This document shows positions 33,493 through 43,258 of a DNA stretch of 64,000 nucleotides, piece after piece. The stretch covers positions 49,721 to 113,720 of the forward strand of contig NZ_JAJJWI010000007.1 of NCBI RefSeq assembly GCF_020907275.1, written 5' to 3'. Under the pieces are notes generated by a model. That model was not told the DNA's origin. It ran no database searches and was given only the letters and a program-made list of their open reading frames with translations. Positions within the stretch are counted from its first letter, which is position 1. The number at the start of each line of letters is the position of its first letter. This stretch comes from Pontibacter silvestris (GTDB lineage Bacteria > Bacteroidota > Bacteroidia > Cytophagales > Hymenobacteraceae). Position numbers and translations under genes: made by a program.

Positions 33493-34908
33493 ATGAAAAA
33501 ATTACTTATATTTTTTATTCTCACATTTTCGATTGCAGCCTGCACCGATGATTTCGAGGAAGATCTAATCGATCCAAGAAGCCCTGTAGAGGTACCAGCA
33601 ACCGGGCTGTTCTCAAATGCTCAGCGGAACCTGGTTGATCAGATGACTACCCCTAGTGTAAACTCTGGTATATTCAGACTATTAGCGCAACAATGGGCCA
33701 GCACCGATTATCCTAGAGAAAGTCAGTACGACATTGTGACGAGAAATATACCTCAGAACTTTTGGAACGAGTTGTATACTGATGTTTTGATGGACCTGAG
33801 AGAGGCCAGAACTATAGTTACTGCTGATGAAACCTTTCCGGACCCTGCTGAAAAAGCGAACCAAATAGCCATGATCGAAATTATGGAAGTATACACCTGG
33901 TCAGTACTGGTAAATACCTTTGGCGATATTCCCTATAATGAAGCGCTTAACCCTGAGAATGTTCAGCCAACGTATGATGACGCCGCTGAAATTTATGCTG
34001 ACCTTTTTACCAGACTGGATGCAGCCTTAAACTCTCTGAATGAAAGTGCAGGTAGCGGCGATTTTGCAGCTGCTGACCTTATTTATGGTGGTGATATAGA
34101 AAGCTGGATTATGTTTGGCAACTCCCTGAAGTTAAGAATGGGTATGACTTTAGCTGATGTGGATGAAACAACAGCGAGAAGAGTAGTGGCGGAGGCTGCG
34201 GATAATGTGTTTACATCACTTGCCGATAATGCAGATTTTCAATATACTGAAACTACTCCTAACGTTAATCCTATCTGGACAAACCTTGTGCAGAGCGGCA
34301 GAAATGATTTTGTGCCGGCTAACACACTTGTAGATGTAATGAATGAGCTGGATGATCCTCGTAGAAGCGAGTACTTTACATTGTTTTCAAATGGGGAGTA
34401 TGTAGGTGGTACATATGGTACAGGTAATCCATATTCTAATTTTTCTCATGTTAACCCTGCCATTACAGCCCCTGATTTTGAAGCCGTTCTTTTAAGCTAC
34501 GATGAGGTAGAATTTTATCTTGCAGAGGCTGCTGCCAGAGGGTTTGATGTAAGTGGTACTGCTGGCGAACATTATACCAACGCTATCAGAGCATCGATGG
34601 AATACTGGGGTGTGCCTGAGGCTGAAATCAATGCCTATCTGTCGCAGCCGGAAGTTGCCTGGACCGGAGGAGGAAACTGGAGACAGCAGATAGGTGTCCA
34701 GAAATGGATTGCCCTTTATAACCGTGGTTTTGAAGCCTGGACAGAATACAGAAGGTTAGATTATCCACAGTTAGAGGCACCAGCGGTAGCAGAATTCGAT
34801 GTTGTGCCTGTTCGCTATCCTTATCCTGCTGCAGAAAGAACGCTGAACACAGCTAATGTACCAGCAGGGGACGAAGCTACAAATAGAATATTCTGGGACG
34901 TTCAATAG
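33493..34908 (+). CDS. SusD/RagB family surface lipoprotein (SusD-like_2 type, first pair)
   Basis: A 471-residue lipoprotein with Cys17 in the FSIAAC lipobox. The body is a TPR-based SusD fold that caps its SusC partner and binds substrate. Family markers are VNTFGDIPYNEAL, DLIYGGDIESWIMFGNSLKLRMGM and the C-terminal WIALYNRGFEAWTEYRRLDYP. These match the SusD-like_2 subgroup, often linked to peptide or other non-glycan ligands, though this is not decisive. It is 11 bp after the SusC gene and 18 bp before the third gene. Confidence 0.93.
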   Translation: MKKLLIFFILTFSIAACTDDFEEDLIDPRSPVEVPATGLFSNAQRNLVDQMTTPSVNSGIFRLLAQQWASTDYPRESQYDIVTRNIPQNFWNELYTDVLMDLREARTIVTADETFPDPAEKANQIAMIEIMEVYTWSVLVNTFGDIPYNEALNPENVQPTYDDAAEIYADLFTRLDAALNSLNESAGSGDFAAADLIYGGDIESWIMFGNSLKLRMGMTLADVDETTARRVVAEAADNVFTSLADNADFQYTETTPNVNPIWTNLVQSGRNDFVPANTLVDVMNELDDPRRSEYFTLFSNGEYVGGTYGTGNPYSNFSHVNPAITAPDFEAVLLSYDEVEFYLAEAAARGFDVSGTAGEHYTNAIRASMEYWGVPEAEINAYLSQPEVAWTGGGNWRQQIGVQKWIALYNRGFEAWTEYRRLDYPQLEAPAVAEFDVVPVRYPYPAAERTLNTANVPAGDEATNRIFWDVQ

Positions 34909-34926
34909 TTGAACCTTAAAAAATGA

Positions 34927-36240
34927 ATGATGAAAAATAAAATAACTTTTCTCTTATTATTGTTTGTCACTGTTTTAGGGTTTACGGCCTGTGATGATGA
35001 TGATAATGAGCCCTTTTTCGACCCTACCCGACTAGCTATAGGCGGGCCAGATGAAGTAGCACCTGGAACCAACCGTAATTATACTATCGGAAATATTACT
35101 AGTCCGGAAACGTATACTTGGTCTGTTGAAGGCCCTGCACAAATTGTGGGGAGTAATACAGGGGCTACAATAACAGTAGCGTTCCAGTCTGTTGGTGAAG
35201 CTGTGATTACAGCTACCAACGGAACGGAGACGGGTAGACTGACTGTGGAAGTAGCTAATGTAGCGCCTGCTGTTACGGCAACTTTAGACACTACTGCAAT
35301 GGGGCAACAAAAGGCCTTAAGAAACGGTGAGTCTGATACCGTATTCTTTGAATTTGATGCACCTTTCAGGGATATAGAAAGCTTTGGTATCAATACAGAG
35401 GATTCAACGGCATTTAACCAAGGTACAGAACCATTTACTTCAGGAACTTTAGGAGAACTTAGCCAATTAGATAATGGTCGATACTATGCCATTTATACAG
35501 CTGGTCCTGGCAACGGTACGCCTGAAGCTAAGTTTGCAAACATAATAGCGACCAGTGAATATGGATCTGACACTGTAGAAACTGCTTATGTGCAGTTGTA
35601 CAGAGTAGATAATATTGCCCCTGTAGTTGATTTTACGTACTCTCAGCCAACTGCTAATGAAGGTACTGTAGTTACTGTTACAGCTACTTTCAGCGAAGCT
35701 GTCATGCCTGCTGACCCAGCAGATACCCTACTGTTCGTTACACTTTCAGGTGCAGGTACTTCTGCTGAAAGAGATACGTTAATGGCAACTGATAACCCTC
35801 TGGTATATACGTTTGAGTATGAGGTAAGTGAAACGGCAACTAATGGCCCGGTTCAGATTGGAATAGAGGGCGTTGTAGACTTTGCCGGTAATGAACTGGC
35901 TGGTGTTAATAATGCTTCTGACCTTGTTATTGATAATACGAACCCTACTGTTACTGGTACTGCAACAGATGCAGGTAACTCTGCTTCTATTGCAATAAGT
36001 TCTACTGAAGCCGGTACAGGTATGTATCTGATCATGAGAGCAGGAGCCGATGCTCCAACCGATGCTGACGAGTTTATGGCTGCACAGGGTGTTGCGTCCC
36101 GTTCTGTAGAGTTAACAGCAGGGACCTCTAAAACAGTAACACAAGCATTAGCCGCAGGCAATTATGTTGTTTACTTCATGGCTATGGATGCAGCAGGTAA
36201 CTATAGTGGAATAGAGAGTAATAACTTAATCATGAACTAA
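34927..36240 (+). CDS. Third surface lipoprotein of the first SusCD operon, Ig-like domains
   Basis: A 437-residue lipoprotein (lipobox GFTAC; an alternative start is the ATG at 34930). After an Asp-rich tether (DDDDNEP) comes a PKD/Ig-like domain (about 32-110: TWSVEGPAQIVGSNTGATITV). A central beta-domain and a bacterial Ig-like domain with VTVTATFSEAVM (about 235-340) follow, then a final module. It likely takes the SusE/SusF position: extra ligand-binding lipoproteins at the cell surface. It is acidic, with many Thr and Ala. A terminator follows. Confidence 0.8.
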   Translation: MMKNKITFLLLLFVTVLGFTACDDDDNEPFFDPTRLAIGGPDEVAPGTNRNYTIGNITSPETYTWSVEGPAQIVGSNTGATITVAFQSVGEAVITATNGTETGRLTVEVANVAPAVTATLDTTAMGQQKALRNGESDTVFFEFDAPFRDIESFGINTEDSTAFNQGTEPFTSGTLGELSQLDNGRYYAIYTAGPGNGTPEAKFANIIATSEYGSDTVETAYVQLYRVDNIAPVVDFTYSQPTANEGTVVTVTATFSEAVMPADPADTLLFVTLSGAGTSAERDTLMATDNPLVYTFEYEVSETATNGPVQIGIEGVVDFAGNELAGVNNASDLVIDNTNPTVTGTATDAGNSASIAISSTEAGTGMYLIMRAGADAPTDADEFMAAQGVASRSVELTAGTSKTVTQALAAGNYVVYFMAMDAAGNYSGIESNNLIMN

Positions 36241-36292
36241 TATTCTGCTTAAAGCAGCATATAAATAGAATGAGATTCTGTTAAAGATTACT

Positions 36293-36338
36293 AAAGTAAA
36301 AGAGCTCCTCCAGATGAAGGAGCTCTTTTACTTTTATG
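36293..36338 (+). terminator. 17-bp terminator of the first SusCD operon
   Basis: 36293-36309 pairs perfectly with 36318-36334 (core AAAAGAGCTCCT) around an 8-nt loop. It lies about 50 bp after the last stop. Confidence 0.9.
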
Positions 36339-36534
36339 CCAGTGCAAAGTCAACAGTAGAGGGATTTAAGTTCACTTGTTTGGTTTTTCTCTGTGTAGAA
36401 CTTAGATATATTAAAATGAGTCCAAGCAGCGATTATCTAAAACAACATTACTATCCTTCACTATTTCTGAACCTGCATTAGTTTTATGTGGAATAGTCAA
36501 AAGAGACACTGTTTATCTGTCGGAACAATACAAC
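36335..36534. other. Spacer between two convergent SusCD operons
   Basis: About 200 bp between the two opposed terminators, within a 372-bp gene-free interval. No gene or repeat is evident. Confidence 0.5.
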
Positions 36535-36600
36535 AAGAGCTCTTTAAAAGCAACAGCCACTCTAGTTAACTAAAGTGGCTGTTGCTTTTAAAGAGCTCTT
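36535..36600 (-). terminator. Perfect 27-bp terminator of the second SusCD operon
   Basis: 36535-36561 pairs perfectly with 36574-36600 over 27 bp with a 12-nt loop, 13 bp beyond the minus-strand stop. Both arms contain the palindrome AAGAGCTCTT, so the arms can also fold on themselves. Confidence 0.9.
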
Positions 36601-36612
36601 ACAAGTGGCAAG

Positions 36613-38007
36613 TTATTGATCCCACCAAACACGGCCATATAAGCCATCTTCTCCATTGAATTGTCTTTGCAAAGCAGCGTTATAATTTGCAGCGTTAAGA
36701 GAGGCCTCTAGTGCATCATACATTTGCCTTCTCGGAACAGCCTTACCTCCTGGAGTTACTAAATTATCAGGGTAACCTGTTCTTCTCCACTCAGCCCAGG
36801 CTTCGTAGCCATGCATGAAAAGGTGTATCCAACGTTGTGTGGCAATCTGCTCAATAGCGTTCGCAGGATTGTAGGCTATGCCTGGTTGGCTTAACAACTC
36901 TTCGGCCCCTTCATTGCTACCTGTCCACTGCATTACCGACTGCTTAACAGCCTCATTATAATATGCTTCTGCCTCTGCGTCGCCTCCGGTTATCCAGCCA
37001 CGTTTTGCAGCTTCAGCCTGTGCAAACAATGCCTGTGCATAAGTAACTAAGTATACAGGCGCATCCTGTGCATAAATAGCAGTACCTAATAAAGAATAGT
37101 CTTCTGTGTTCATATTCACAGTTTCACCAAAGTTTAACCCTATATATTCGCCTGTTTTTCTGGCAGGCTGACCATATACCTCAAGTCTTGGGTCTGCTAC
37201 AGGTTTCATTTCACCTACTAATGTTTCTGTTAAAGCCCACCATTCACGGTTCTGCGTTACCCATTGGCTATACCAGTAACTTTGGTTATTGGCATTTGCC
37301 AAGTGATGGAAAACCAGATTATCATCGTTAGAGGTCATAATGCCTGCTGCCAAAGCTTTGTTAAACTCTTCCTGTCCTTTTACTGGATCAACTTCTGATA
37401 AGCGTAATGCCATGAGGAGGTGAATAGTATTACCCAGCTTTTTCCATTTGGCCATATCTCCACCATAAATGATGTCGTTGCTAATGTTGCCTGATACAAT
37501 TTGTTCATTGGCCTCATCTAACAAAGTAAAGAGGTTATTGTAGATATACTCCTGTGTATCATAGGCAGGAGTAAAGTTATCGGCTCCCTGTAATGCCTCC
37601 GTGTAAGGTACATCGCCCCAACGGTCAGTAATGTGCCACATGTAGTAAGCTTGCAAGATTTTGGCAACAGCTAACTGATTGGCTACAGGTCCCTCATTTC
37701 CGTCCAGGTTTTCAGCGTTGATCAATACAGTCTGAAGGTTCATGAGTGGCCCCTGGTAAAGCCAGTAAAAACTAGTGCCTCCTGCCGGATAAAGTGAAGC
37801 TGTCACGTATTGAGTCTCTGCCAAATACTGGGCAAGAAACTCACCAGTAGGAGAGGCACTTAAACTAGGAAGAGAAAGTTCTGCATTGGCAATTAATTGA
37901 GTGCCGGATGCTTCGCTTGGTAAGTTAGGGTTTACGTTGAGTTCGCTCAAATCGTCACAGCTCCCTAATGCAAGGCAAGATAACAATACTATATATATCT
38001 TCTTCAT
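36613..38007 (-). CDS. SusD/RagB family surface lipoprotein (second pair)
   Basis: 464 residues; signal MKKIYIVLLSCLALGSC with lipobox Cys17. The sequence has the SusD-like_2 pattern: ITDRWGDVPYTEALQG, DIIYGGDMAKWKKLGNTIHL and the C-terminal TQRWIHLFMHGYEAWAEWRR. It starts 15 bp after the SusC gene on the minus strand. There is no third lipoprotein in this operon. The substrate is unknown. Confidence 0.93.
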   Translation of the reverse strand: MKKIYIVLLSCLALGSCDDLSELNVNPNLPSEASGTQLIANAELSLPSLSASPTGEFLAQYLAETQYVTASLYPAGGTSFYWLYQGPLMNLQTVLINAENLDGNEGPVANQLAVAKILQAYYMWHITDRWGDVPYTEALQGADNFTPAYDTQEYIYNNLFTLLDEANEQIVSGNISNDIIYGGDMAKWKKLGNTIHLLMALRLSEVDPVKGQEEFNKALAAGIMTSNDDNLVFHHLANANNQSYWYSQWVTQNREWWALTETLVGEMKPVADPRLEVYGQPARKTGEYIGLNFGETVNMNTEDYSLLGTAIYAQDAPVYLVTYAQALFAQAEAAKRGWITGGDAEAEAYYNEAVKQSVMQWTGSNEGAEELLSQPGIAYNPANAIEQIATQRWIHLFMHGYEAWAEWRRTGYPDNLVTPGGKAVPRRQMYDALEASLNAANYNAALQRQFNGEDGLYGRVWWDQ

Positions 38008-38022
38008 TATTCTTTATTCTAA

Positions 38023-41000
38023 CTAAAAGGTAATGTTTAAGTTAACACCATAAGATCGGACGGTACTTAGCTGGCCTGATTCGTACCAGCTGATAGATTG
38101 GCTGCCAGTAGATAGTTCTGAAGGATCAAGTCCTTTAGGTGCTTTTTGCCAGATCATGGCAGGGTTGCGGGCTATAAGGGCTATGTTAACTCCCTGAACA
38201 GGTAAGTTGCCTAATATAGACTTATCTAAAGTGTAACCCAGGCGAACTTCTCGTAATTTTACATAAGAAGCATCGTACAGCCAATCTTCATAAATTCTTC
38301 TGGCAGTGGTGCCATAGTAAGTTTGTGGATCTACATATAAAGTAACTTCTTGGCCTCCAACATTTTCTCCATTAATTGTCACATCAGGGCCGTAAATTCC
38401 GTCAACTCTTACGCCTCCTCCTTCGCTAACGGCATCGCGTACATTATGTCCTTTATCATTAGTTGCAACAGTAATTGGGTCGAGGCCGGTTCTTACTGCC
38501 AGCATTTTAGAACGGCTAAAGAACTTACCGCCTACCTGAAAGTCAATCATGGCAGCCGCATCTATTTTCCAGATGCGGAAAGTGTTCTGGAAGCCTCCGG
38601 TGTAATCTGGTAACACACTGCCGAAATTGTGAGTTGCTGTGGTATATAAAGGCAGACCATTTGCATCCAATAACATTTTGCCTGTCTCCTCATCTCGCTG
38701 ATAAGCTTGTCCTACAAGGCTTCCGAACTTTTCTCCTACATAAGAATATAGATAACTGGAGGTTGAAGAATAAGTAGTAGAGCCTAATAGTAAAGCATCA
38801 ATGTCTGGAGCCAGTTCTATAATTTTACTCCTGTTTCTGTTTAAGTTAAAGACAGCATTCCAGGTAAAGAGCTGAGACTGAACAGGTGTACCAGTTAAAG
38901 TAAGCTCAATTCCTTTGTTCTCTATAAGCCCTGCATTAATGACAGTAGATTCATAACCACTTGCGCCTGATACTGCCAACTTGAATACTTCATCCTTGTT
39001 TCTCTGCTGATAATAGGTAAAGTCAACGCCAAACCTATCCTGGAAGAATTTAAGGTCTATACCTGCTTCGTAAGAGCGAGCGAAAGCTGGCCGTATAAGA
39101 GGGTTTGCCAAGTTATCAGGAACAGTAATAGTATTAACGCCGTCATAAATACCTCCTATACCATAATTAACGGAAGTGGCATATACATCAACATCAGATC
39201 CTGCTTCTGCGTAACTCACTCGTAACTTTCCATAAGAGAGTGGGCTGACTGGTAATAACTCACTAAACACAAAACTACCCGACACAGAAGGGTACCAATA
39301 TGGGTCAGCTAAAGTAGAAGAATGGTCTCTTCTGAAAGAAGCATCAACAAAGTACGTGTCTTTGTAGCCCAAGGAAACCATACCGTACCCACTTCTAATT
39401 TGCTTATTGAGTTCATAAGATGGATAAAGCTCTCGCCCACTAGTAGGTCTGTCAATAGAAGCTGCAAGATTATAATAACCAGGAACCGATAAGCCACCTG
39501 CTGTTGCTTGAGAAATATAAGTGTAGTTTCTGTCGTACAGGTTAGCTCCTAAGTTAGCATTCAGAGAGAAATTGCCCCACTCTTTTGAATATTGAGCCAA
39601 AAACTCATAGTTAAATTCCTTATTTTGATATTTGGCAACTGAGTAGCCTGGTACATTTGTTCCGCCAAAGGCAGTTCTGGACTCTACATTTTGTGTAAAC
39701 ATATCAGAACGAACAAATCCGCTAAGCTTTAACTCAGGCAAGACTTGGTACGTTAAGCCGACATCACCAAAGAAGCGGTCTCTGTTATCGTTAGAGGGGT
39801 TTTCGTAGGCCTCAAAATAAGGGTTGTTCCAATATAAAGGTTTAAAATTGGTAACTTCACCTGTTGTAGAGCTTGGAGTTCTAAGGTTCCAGTGTAAGAA
39901 AGTGCCATCTGCATATTGGTAGTTCTTCAGACGGTTCATGTCTAAGCTGCGCTGGAACCATTGCCCCAGGTATCTTGAGCCATCTTCTGAGCCCTGTGCC
40001 GGACGTTGAGCCGTGTTGCGAGCGTAGTTGATATTGGCAGAAGCAGTTAGTTTTTTTGCTAAATCTACTCCTAAGCTTACACCAAGATTGTTTCGTTTAA
40101 GCCAGGTATTAGGCTCTACACCCTGAATTCTGGTATCGTTAAGACTAATGCGATAGTTGGTTCTATCACTGCCACCTGAAATGCTTACACCATTGTTGAG
40201 AGTTGAGCCTGTTTCGTAGTAGTCTTTAATGTTGTCTGGGTGAGGCACAAAAGGGGTTAGCTGACCATACGTTGGGTCTTGTGGGTAAAAGCTAAAGACT
40301 TGGCGTACAGGTGTGCCGTCCATCAAAGGCCCCCAACTCTCATCTACGTTCATTTGTACATATTTGTCGCCGTTTGGTAATGTTCTCCAGGTCTGGCTGG
40401 AGCCACCACCGTACATATTCTGGTATGGCATAATGTTACCAACTCTTTCTACAGAAAAAGCAGAGTTCAATTGTACTGATACTTTTTCTGCGCCTCTTCT
40501 TCCTTTTTTAGTGGTAATCATAATAACGCCGAACTGGCCACGTATACCATACAAGGCTGAAGCAGCCGGTCCTTTTAACACGTTCACAGACTCAACATCT
40601 TCTGGGTTGATGTCTTGACTTAGGTTACCTAAGTCAATGCCTGTACTTCCTGAGAAGTTTGCGTTAGAGATAGGCGTGCCATCTACGACAATAAGAGGCT
40701 CCCCTCCGCCTGCAACAGAGTTTACTCCTCTTATTTTGATCTTCTGTGTACCACCCATGCTGGCACCCGAAGATCCTACTACCTGCACACCTGCTACTTT
40801 ACCTGCTAACGAGCCAACCACGTTCTGCTCTTTCGTAAAAGTCAGGTTGTCGCCGCTTACTTCCTGTGTAGCGTAGCCTAAAGAACGCTCGCTGCGCTCA
40901 ATGCCTAAGGCTGTCACTACCACCTCATCCAATTGCTTTGAGTCGATCACCATCGATACATTTATCTGAGAGCGACTATTAACTTGCACCACTTGATTAG

Positions 41001-41241
41001 TATAGCCAATGAAAGAAAAGATTAATGTGTTTGCTTCGGATGGTAAAGTTATTCTGTAGTTACCATCTATGTCTGTAGTTGTGCCTACACTAGTGCCTTG
41101 CACAGCTATGCTTACACCAGGCAAGGCTGCATTGTCTTCGGAAGAGGTAACCCTTCCTGAAACCACTTTGCTTTGTGCATGGGCATAGTTAATGGAACAA
41201 ATAGCCAACATCATGGCCAATAAAGTAAATAGTTTTCTCAT
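38023..41241 (-). CDS. SusC/RagA family TonB-linked outer-membrane transporter (second pair)
   Basis: 1072 residues. Signal peptide ending AHAQ, CarboxypepD_reg-like domain (SGRVTSSEDNAALPGVSIAV), TonB-box-like LDEVVVTALGIERSERSLG, a plug domain with GGTQKIKIRGVNSVAGG and PEDVESVNVLKGPAASALYG, and a barrel ending in NLNITF with the terminal Phe needed for barrel assembly. The N-terminal part follows the same pattern as the first SusC, but the barrels differ, so different ligands are likely. Transcribed toward the first SusCD operon. Confidence 0.95.
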   Translation of the reverse strand: MRKLFTLLAMMLAICSINYAHAQSKVVSGRVTSSEDNAALPGVSIAVQGTSVGTTTDIDGNYRITLPSEANTLIFSFIGYTNQVVQVNSRSQINVSMVIDSKQLDEVVVTALGIERSERSLGYATQEVSGDNLTFTKEQNVVGSLAGKVAGVQVVGSSGASMGGTQKIKIRGVNSVAGGGEPLIVVDGTPISNANFSGSTGIDLGNLSQDINPEDVESVNVLKGPAASALYGIRGQFGVIMITTKKGRRGAEKVSVQLNSAFSVERVGNIMPYQNMYGGGSSQTWRTLPNGDKYVQMNVDESWGPLMDGTPVRQVFSFYPQDPTYGQLTPFVPHPDNIKDYYETGSTLNNGVSISGGSDRTNYRISLNDTRIQGVEPNTWLKRNNLGVSLGVDLAKKLTASANINYARNTAQRPAQGSEDGSRYLGQWFQRSLDMNRLKNYQYADGTFLHWNLRTPSSTTGEVTNFKPLYWNNPYFEAYENPSNDNRDRFFGDVGLTYQVLPELKLSGFVRSDMFTQNVESRTAFGGTNVPGYSVAKYQNKEFNYEFLAQYSKEWGNFSLNANLGANLYDRNYTYISQATAGGLSVPGYYNLAASIDRPTSGRELYPSYELNKQIRSGYGMVSLGYKDTYFVDASFRRDHSSTLADPYWYPSVSGSFVFSELLPVSPLSYGKLRVSYAEAGSDVDVYATSVNYGIGGIYDGVNTITVPDNLANPLIRPAFARSYEAGIDLKFFQDRFGVDFTYYQQRNKDEVFKLAVSGASGYESTVINAGLIENKGIELTLTGTPVQSQLFTWNAVFNLNRNRSKIIELAPDIDALLLGSTTYSSTSSYLYSYVGEKFGSLVGQAYQRDEETGKMLLDANGLPLYTTATHNFGSVLPDYTGGFQNTFRIWKIDAAAMIDFQVGGKFFSRSKMLAVRTGLDPITVATNDKGHNVRDAVSEGGGVRVDGIYGPDVTINGENVGGQEVTLYVDPQTYYGTTARRIYEDWLYDASYVKLREVRLGYTLDKSILGNLPVQGVNIALIARNPAMIWQKAPKGLDPSELSTGSQSISWYESGQLSTVRSYGVNLNITF

Positions 41242-41553
41242 AAAGATTTATAATAGATAGAATATGTTTGAAAGGTTGTTTTAAGATATGAACACTTTAG
41301 TAGATGTTAGATATAGTGGATGTATGCAAGTTCCAAAATAGATATTTTTTATATTGGGAACAAGAAATATTAGAGGCTGAGTTAAAAAAGGAGGGATTGG
41401 CTTTATTGAAAGTATTGGACAATATATTTAAAGAAGTTGCAGCATATAGGTACTGAACTTTATGAAAAACATATAGTTTAGGAATATTGAAGGTATATGC
41501 TTCCCAGTAAAATGGTTTATTAACTTACTAAAGATAAGTTTGTGCAAGGCTTC
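41242..41553. other. Upstream region of the second SusC gene
   Basis: 312 bp, AT-rich, between the SusC start and the stop of the methyltransferase gene. It should contain the SusC promoter on the minus strand, but no exact TAnnTTTG was found. Confidence 0.45.
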
Positions 41554-42270
41554 TTATTTATAAATCAAAAATACTGCAGGTTGCTTATGAATGTCTGGCA
41601 ACTTGCCGCGCCAATGCTGAATGGTTTTAGTTTTGATAAGTTCGTGCTCTGGTGAAGTGATGTTGGCCGCAATGCAGAGACGAGTGTCGGGGTGGAGCGT
41701 TTGCAGCAGGTCTTCCAGCAGCTTGTTGTTACGGTACGGCGTTTCCATAAATATTTGTGTCTGGTCGCGCTGATGCATTTCCTTTTCCAGGTTGCGGAGT
41801 GCCTGCAGCCTGTCTCGTTTCTCTATAGGCAGGTAACCATGAAAAGCAAAGCGTTGTCCGTTAAAGCCGCTGCCCATCAGGCTTAGCAGTATAGCTGAGG
41901 GCCCGGCAAACGGAACTACTTTGATTCCTTTCTGGTGGGCATACTTTACTACTTCGGCTCCGGGGTCTGCAATACCAGGGCACCCGGCTTCTGAAATAAT
42001 GCCGGCATCTTTACCCTGCTCCATTAAAGGCTTTAGCGAAGCTTGTACCTGAGCAGGCGTGGCATCTTTGTCTATTTGCACGAAGGTTAGCTGCTCAATT
42101 ACTAACTCCGGGCAAATGCTTTTAACATAGCGGCGAGCAGTACGCAGGTTCTCTACTATAAAATAAGTAAGGTGCTGTACAGTTTCTTTCACCTGCGGAG
42201 ATATTACCTGGTCGGCAGTGTTTTCTGCCAGTACTGTGGGAATTAAGTATAAAGTGCCGGATTGCTTCAT
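41554..42270 (-). CDS. Tetrapyrrole-methylase-family SAM-dependent methyltransferase (RsmI-like)
   Basis: 238 residues from the ATG at 42270 (MKQSGTLYLIPT). The longer frame begins at 42318, inside a terminator hairpin, so it is rejected. The fold is that of RsmI/YraL: GTLYLIPTVL near the start, ISEAGCPGIADPG (SAM-binding loop), and VVPFAGPSAILLSLMGSGFNGQRFAFHGYLP. It is shorter and more divergent than canonical RsmI (about 280 residues), which 2'-O-methylates 16S rRNA C1402. Bacteroidota usually carry this short paralogue as well; its substrate is not established. Confidence 0.85.
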   Translation of the reverse strand: MKQSGTLYLIPTVLAENTADQVISPQVKETVQHLTYFIVENLRTARRYVKSICPELVIEQLTFVQIDKDATPAQVQASLKPLMEQGKDAGIISEAGCPGIADPGAEVVKYAHQKGIKVVPFAGPSAILLSLMGSGFNGQRFAFHGYLPIEKRDRLQALRNLEKEMHQRDQTQIFMETPYRNNKLLEDLLQTLHPDTRLCIAANITSPEHELIKTKTIQHWRGKLPDIHKQPAVFLIYK

Positions 42271-42303
42271 AGTACAAAAGTATAAACAATAACGGAGCAG
42301 AAA

Positions 42304-42346
42304 ACTAAAAGCTGCCACTACAGCTAAGGTAACGGCAGCTTTTAGT
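42304..42346 (-). terminator. Terminator after the alpha/beta hydrolase gene
   Basis: ACTAAAAGCTGCC (42304-42316) pairs perfectly with 42334-42346 around a 17-nt loop. On the minus strand the stem ends in AGTTTTC. It isolates the hydrolase gene from the methyltransferase gene. Confidence 0.75.
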
Positions 42347-42418
42347 AAACTATGCGTGATATTGAAAGCCTGTAAGTTAATACAAGGCTATTTATCAGCA
42401 GAAGAGCGGGAAAACCAG

Positions 42419-43186
42419 CTATCGCTCCAGGAAGTTTGTAACCAGGTCATATACCTTATCAGGAGCCTGTGCATGTACCCAGTGCCCTGCCTCAGGAATG
42501 GTTTCAATATCTACTAAGGTAAACAGCCGCTCAATGCTGCCAACCATATCTTCTTCTTTGATATATCTTGACCGACCTCCTTTTATGAACAGCGTGCTTT
42601 TGTTGAAAGGCACCTCTGCAGTAATGGCAGCACTTATATGATCGTAATTCTTTTCTATCGCGTCTAAATTCATGCGCCAGCCAAAGGATTTATCTTCTTT
42701 ACGGTAGATGTTCTTCATCAGGAACAAGCGTACATCTTCTTCTTTAATGTATTTTGCCAGTTGCTCATCTATATCGTTGCGGCTTGTAGCATTCTCTAAT
42801 TTTACAGCCTGTAGCGCTTCAATAATATCATCATGGTGTGGCGGGTAAGCTTTAGGGGCAATATCAACTACAATTAGCTTCGTGAGGCGCGTTGGGTATT
42901 TTAAAGCATATTTCATAGCTACTTTACCACCCATAGAGTGCCCCATAATGGCTGGCGTAGGTATTTGCAGTTCGTCTACCAGTTGTAGCACATCGTCAGC
43001 CATTACATCATAGTTGTGCTCGGCATCGTGTGGGGAGCGGCCATGATTGCGCAGGTCTACCAGGAAAACGTGGTAATGCTCTGCAAAGCGTTTTGCCAGT
43101 GTCTGCCAATTGTCTAATGTGCCAAACAAACCGTGCAATATCAGCAACGGCTGTCCTTCGCCCATTTCTTTATAGTGTAGTTTCAT
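42419..43186 (-). CDS. Alpha/beta-fold hydrolase (YbfF-like)
   Basis: 255 residues. Oxyanion motif LHGLFGTLDNW, a DLRNHGRSP loop, nucleophile elbow GHSMGG (Ser84), and a catalytic His in AGHWVHAQAP near 236. The sequence is close to the YbfF/esterase group, which hydrolyses short-chain acyl esters or acyl-CoA. There is no signal peptide, so it is cytoplasmic. It follows selD by 72 bp on the same strand. The substrate is unknown. Confidence 0.88.
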   Translation of the reverse strand: MKLHYKEMGEGQPLLILHGLFGTLDNWQTLAKRFAEHYHVFLVDLRNHGRSPHDAEHNYDVMADDVLQLVDELQIPTPAIMGHSMGGKVAMKYALKYPTRLTKLIVVDIAPKAYPPHHDDIIEALQAVKLENATSRNDIDEQLAKYIKEEDVRLFLMKNIYRKEDKSFGWRMNLDAIEKNYDHISAAITAEVPFNKSTLFIKGGRSRYIKEEDMVGSIERLFTLVDIETIPEAGHWVHAQAPDKVYDLVTNFLER

Positions 43187-43258
43187 AATTTAAGTATCAG
43201 TTTCAATATCACTTTCACTTACGGATGTGCAGGATAGGTTGATTAGAGTGTTCTTAGC

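Noticed and set aside
42271..42318. Upstream extension of the RsmI-like methyltransferase
   Set aside because: The extension would start inside a terminator hairpin; the ATG at 42270 gives the canonical N-terminus.
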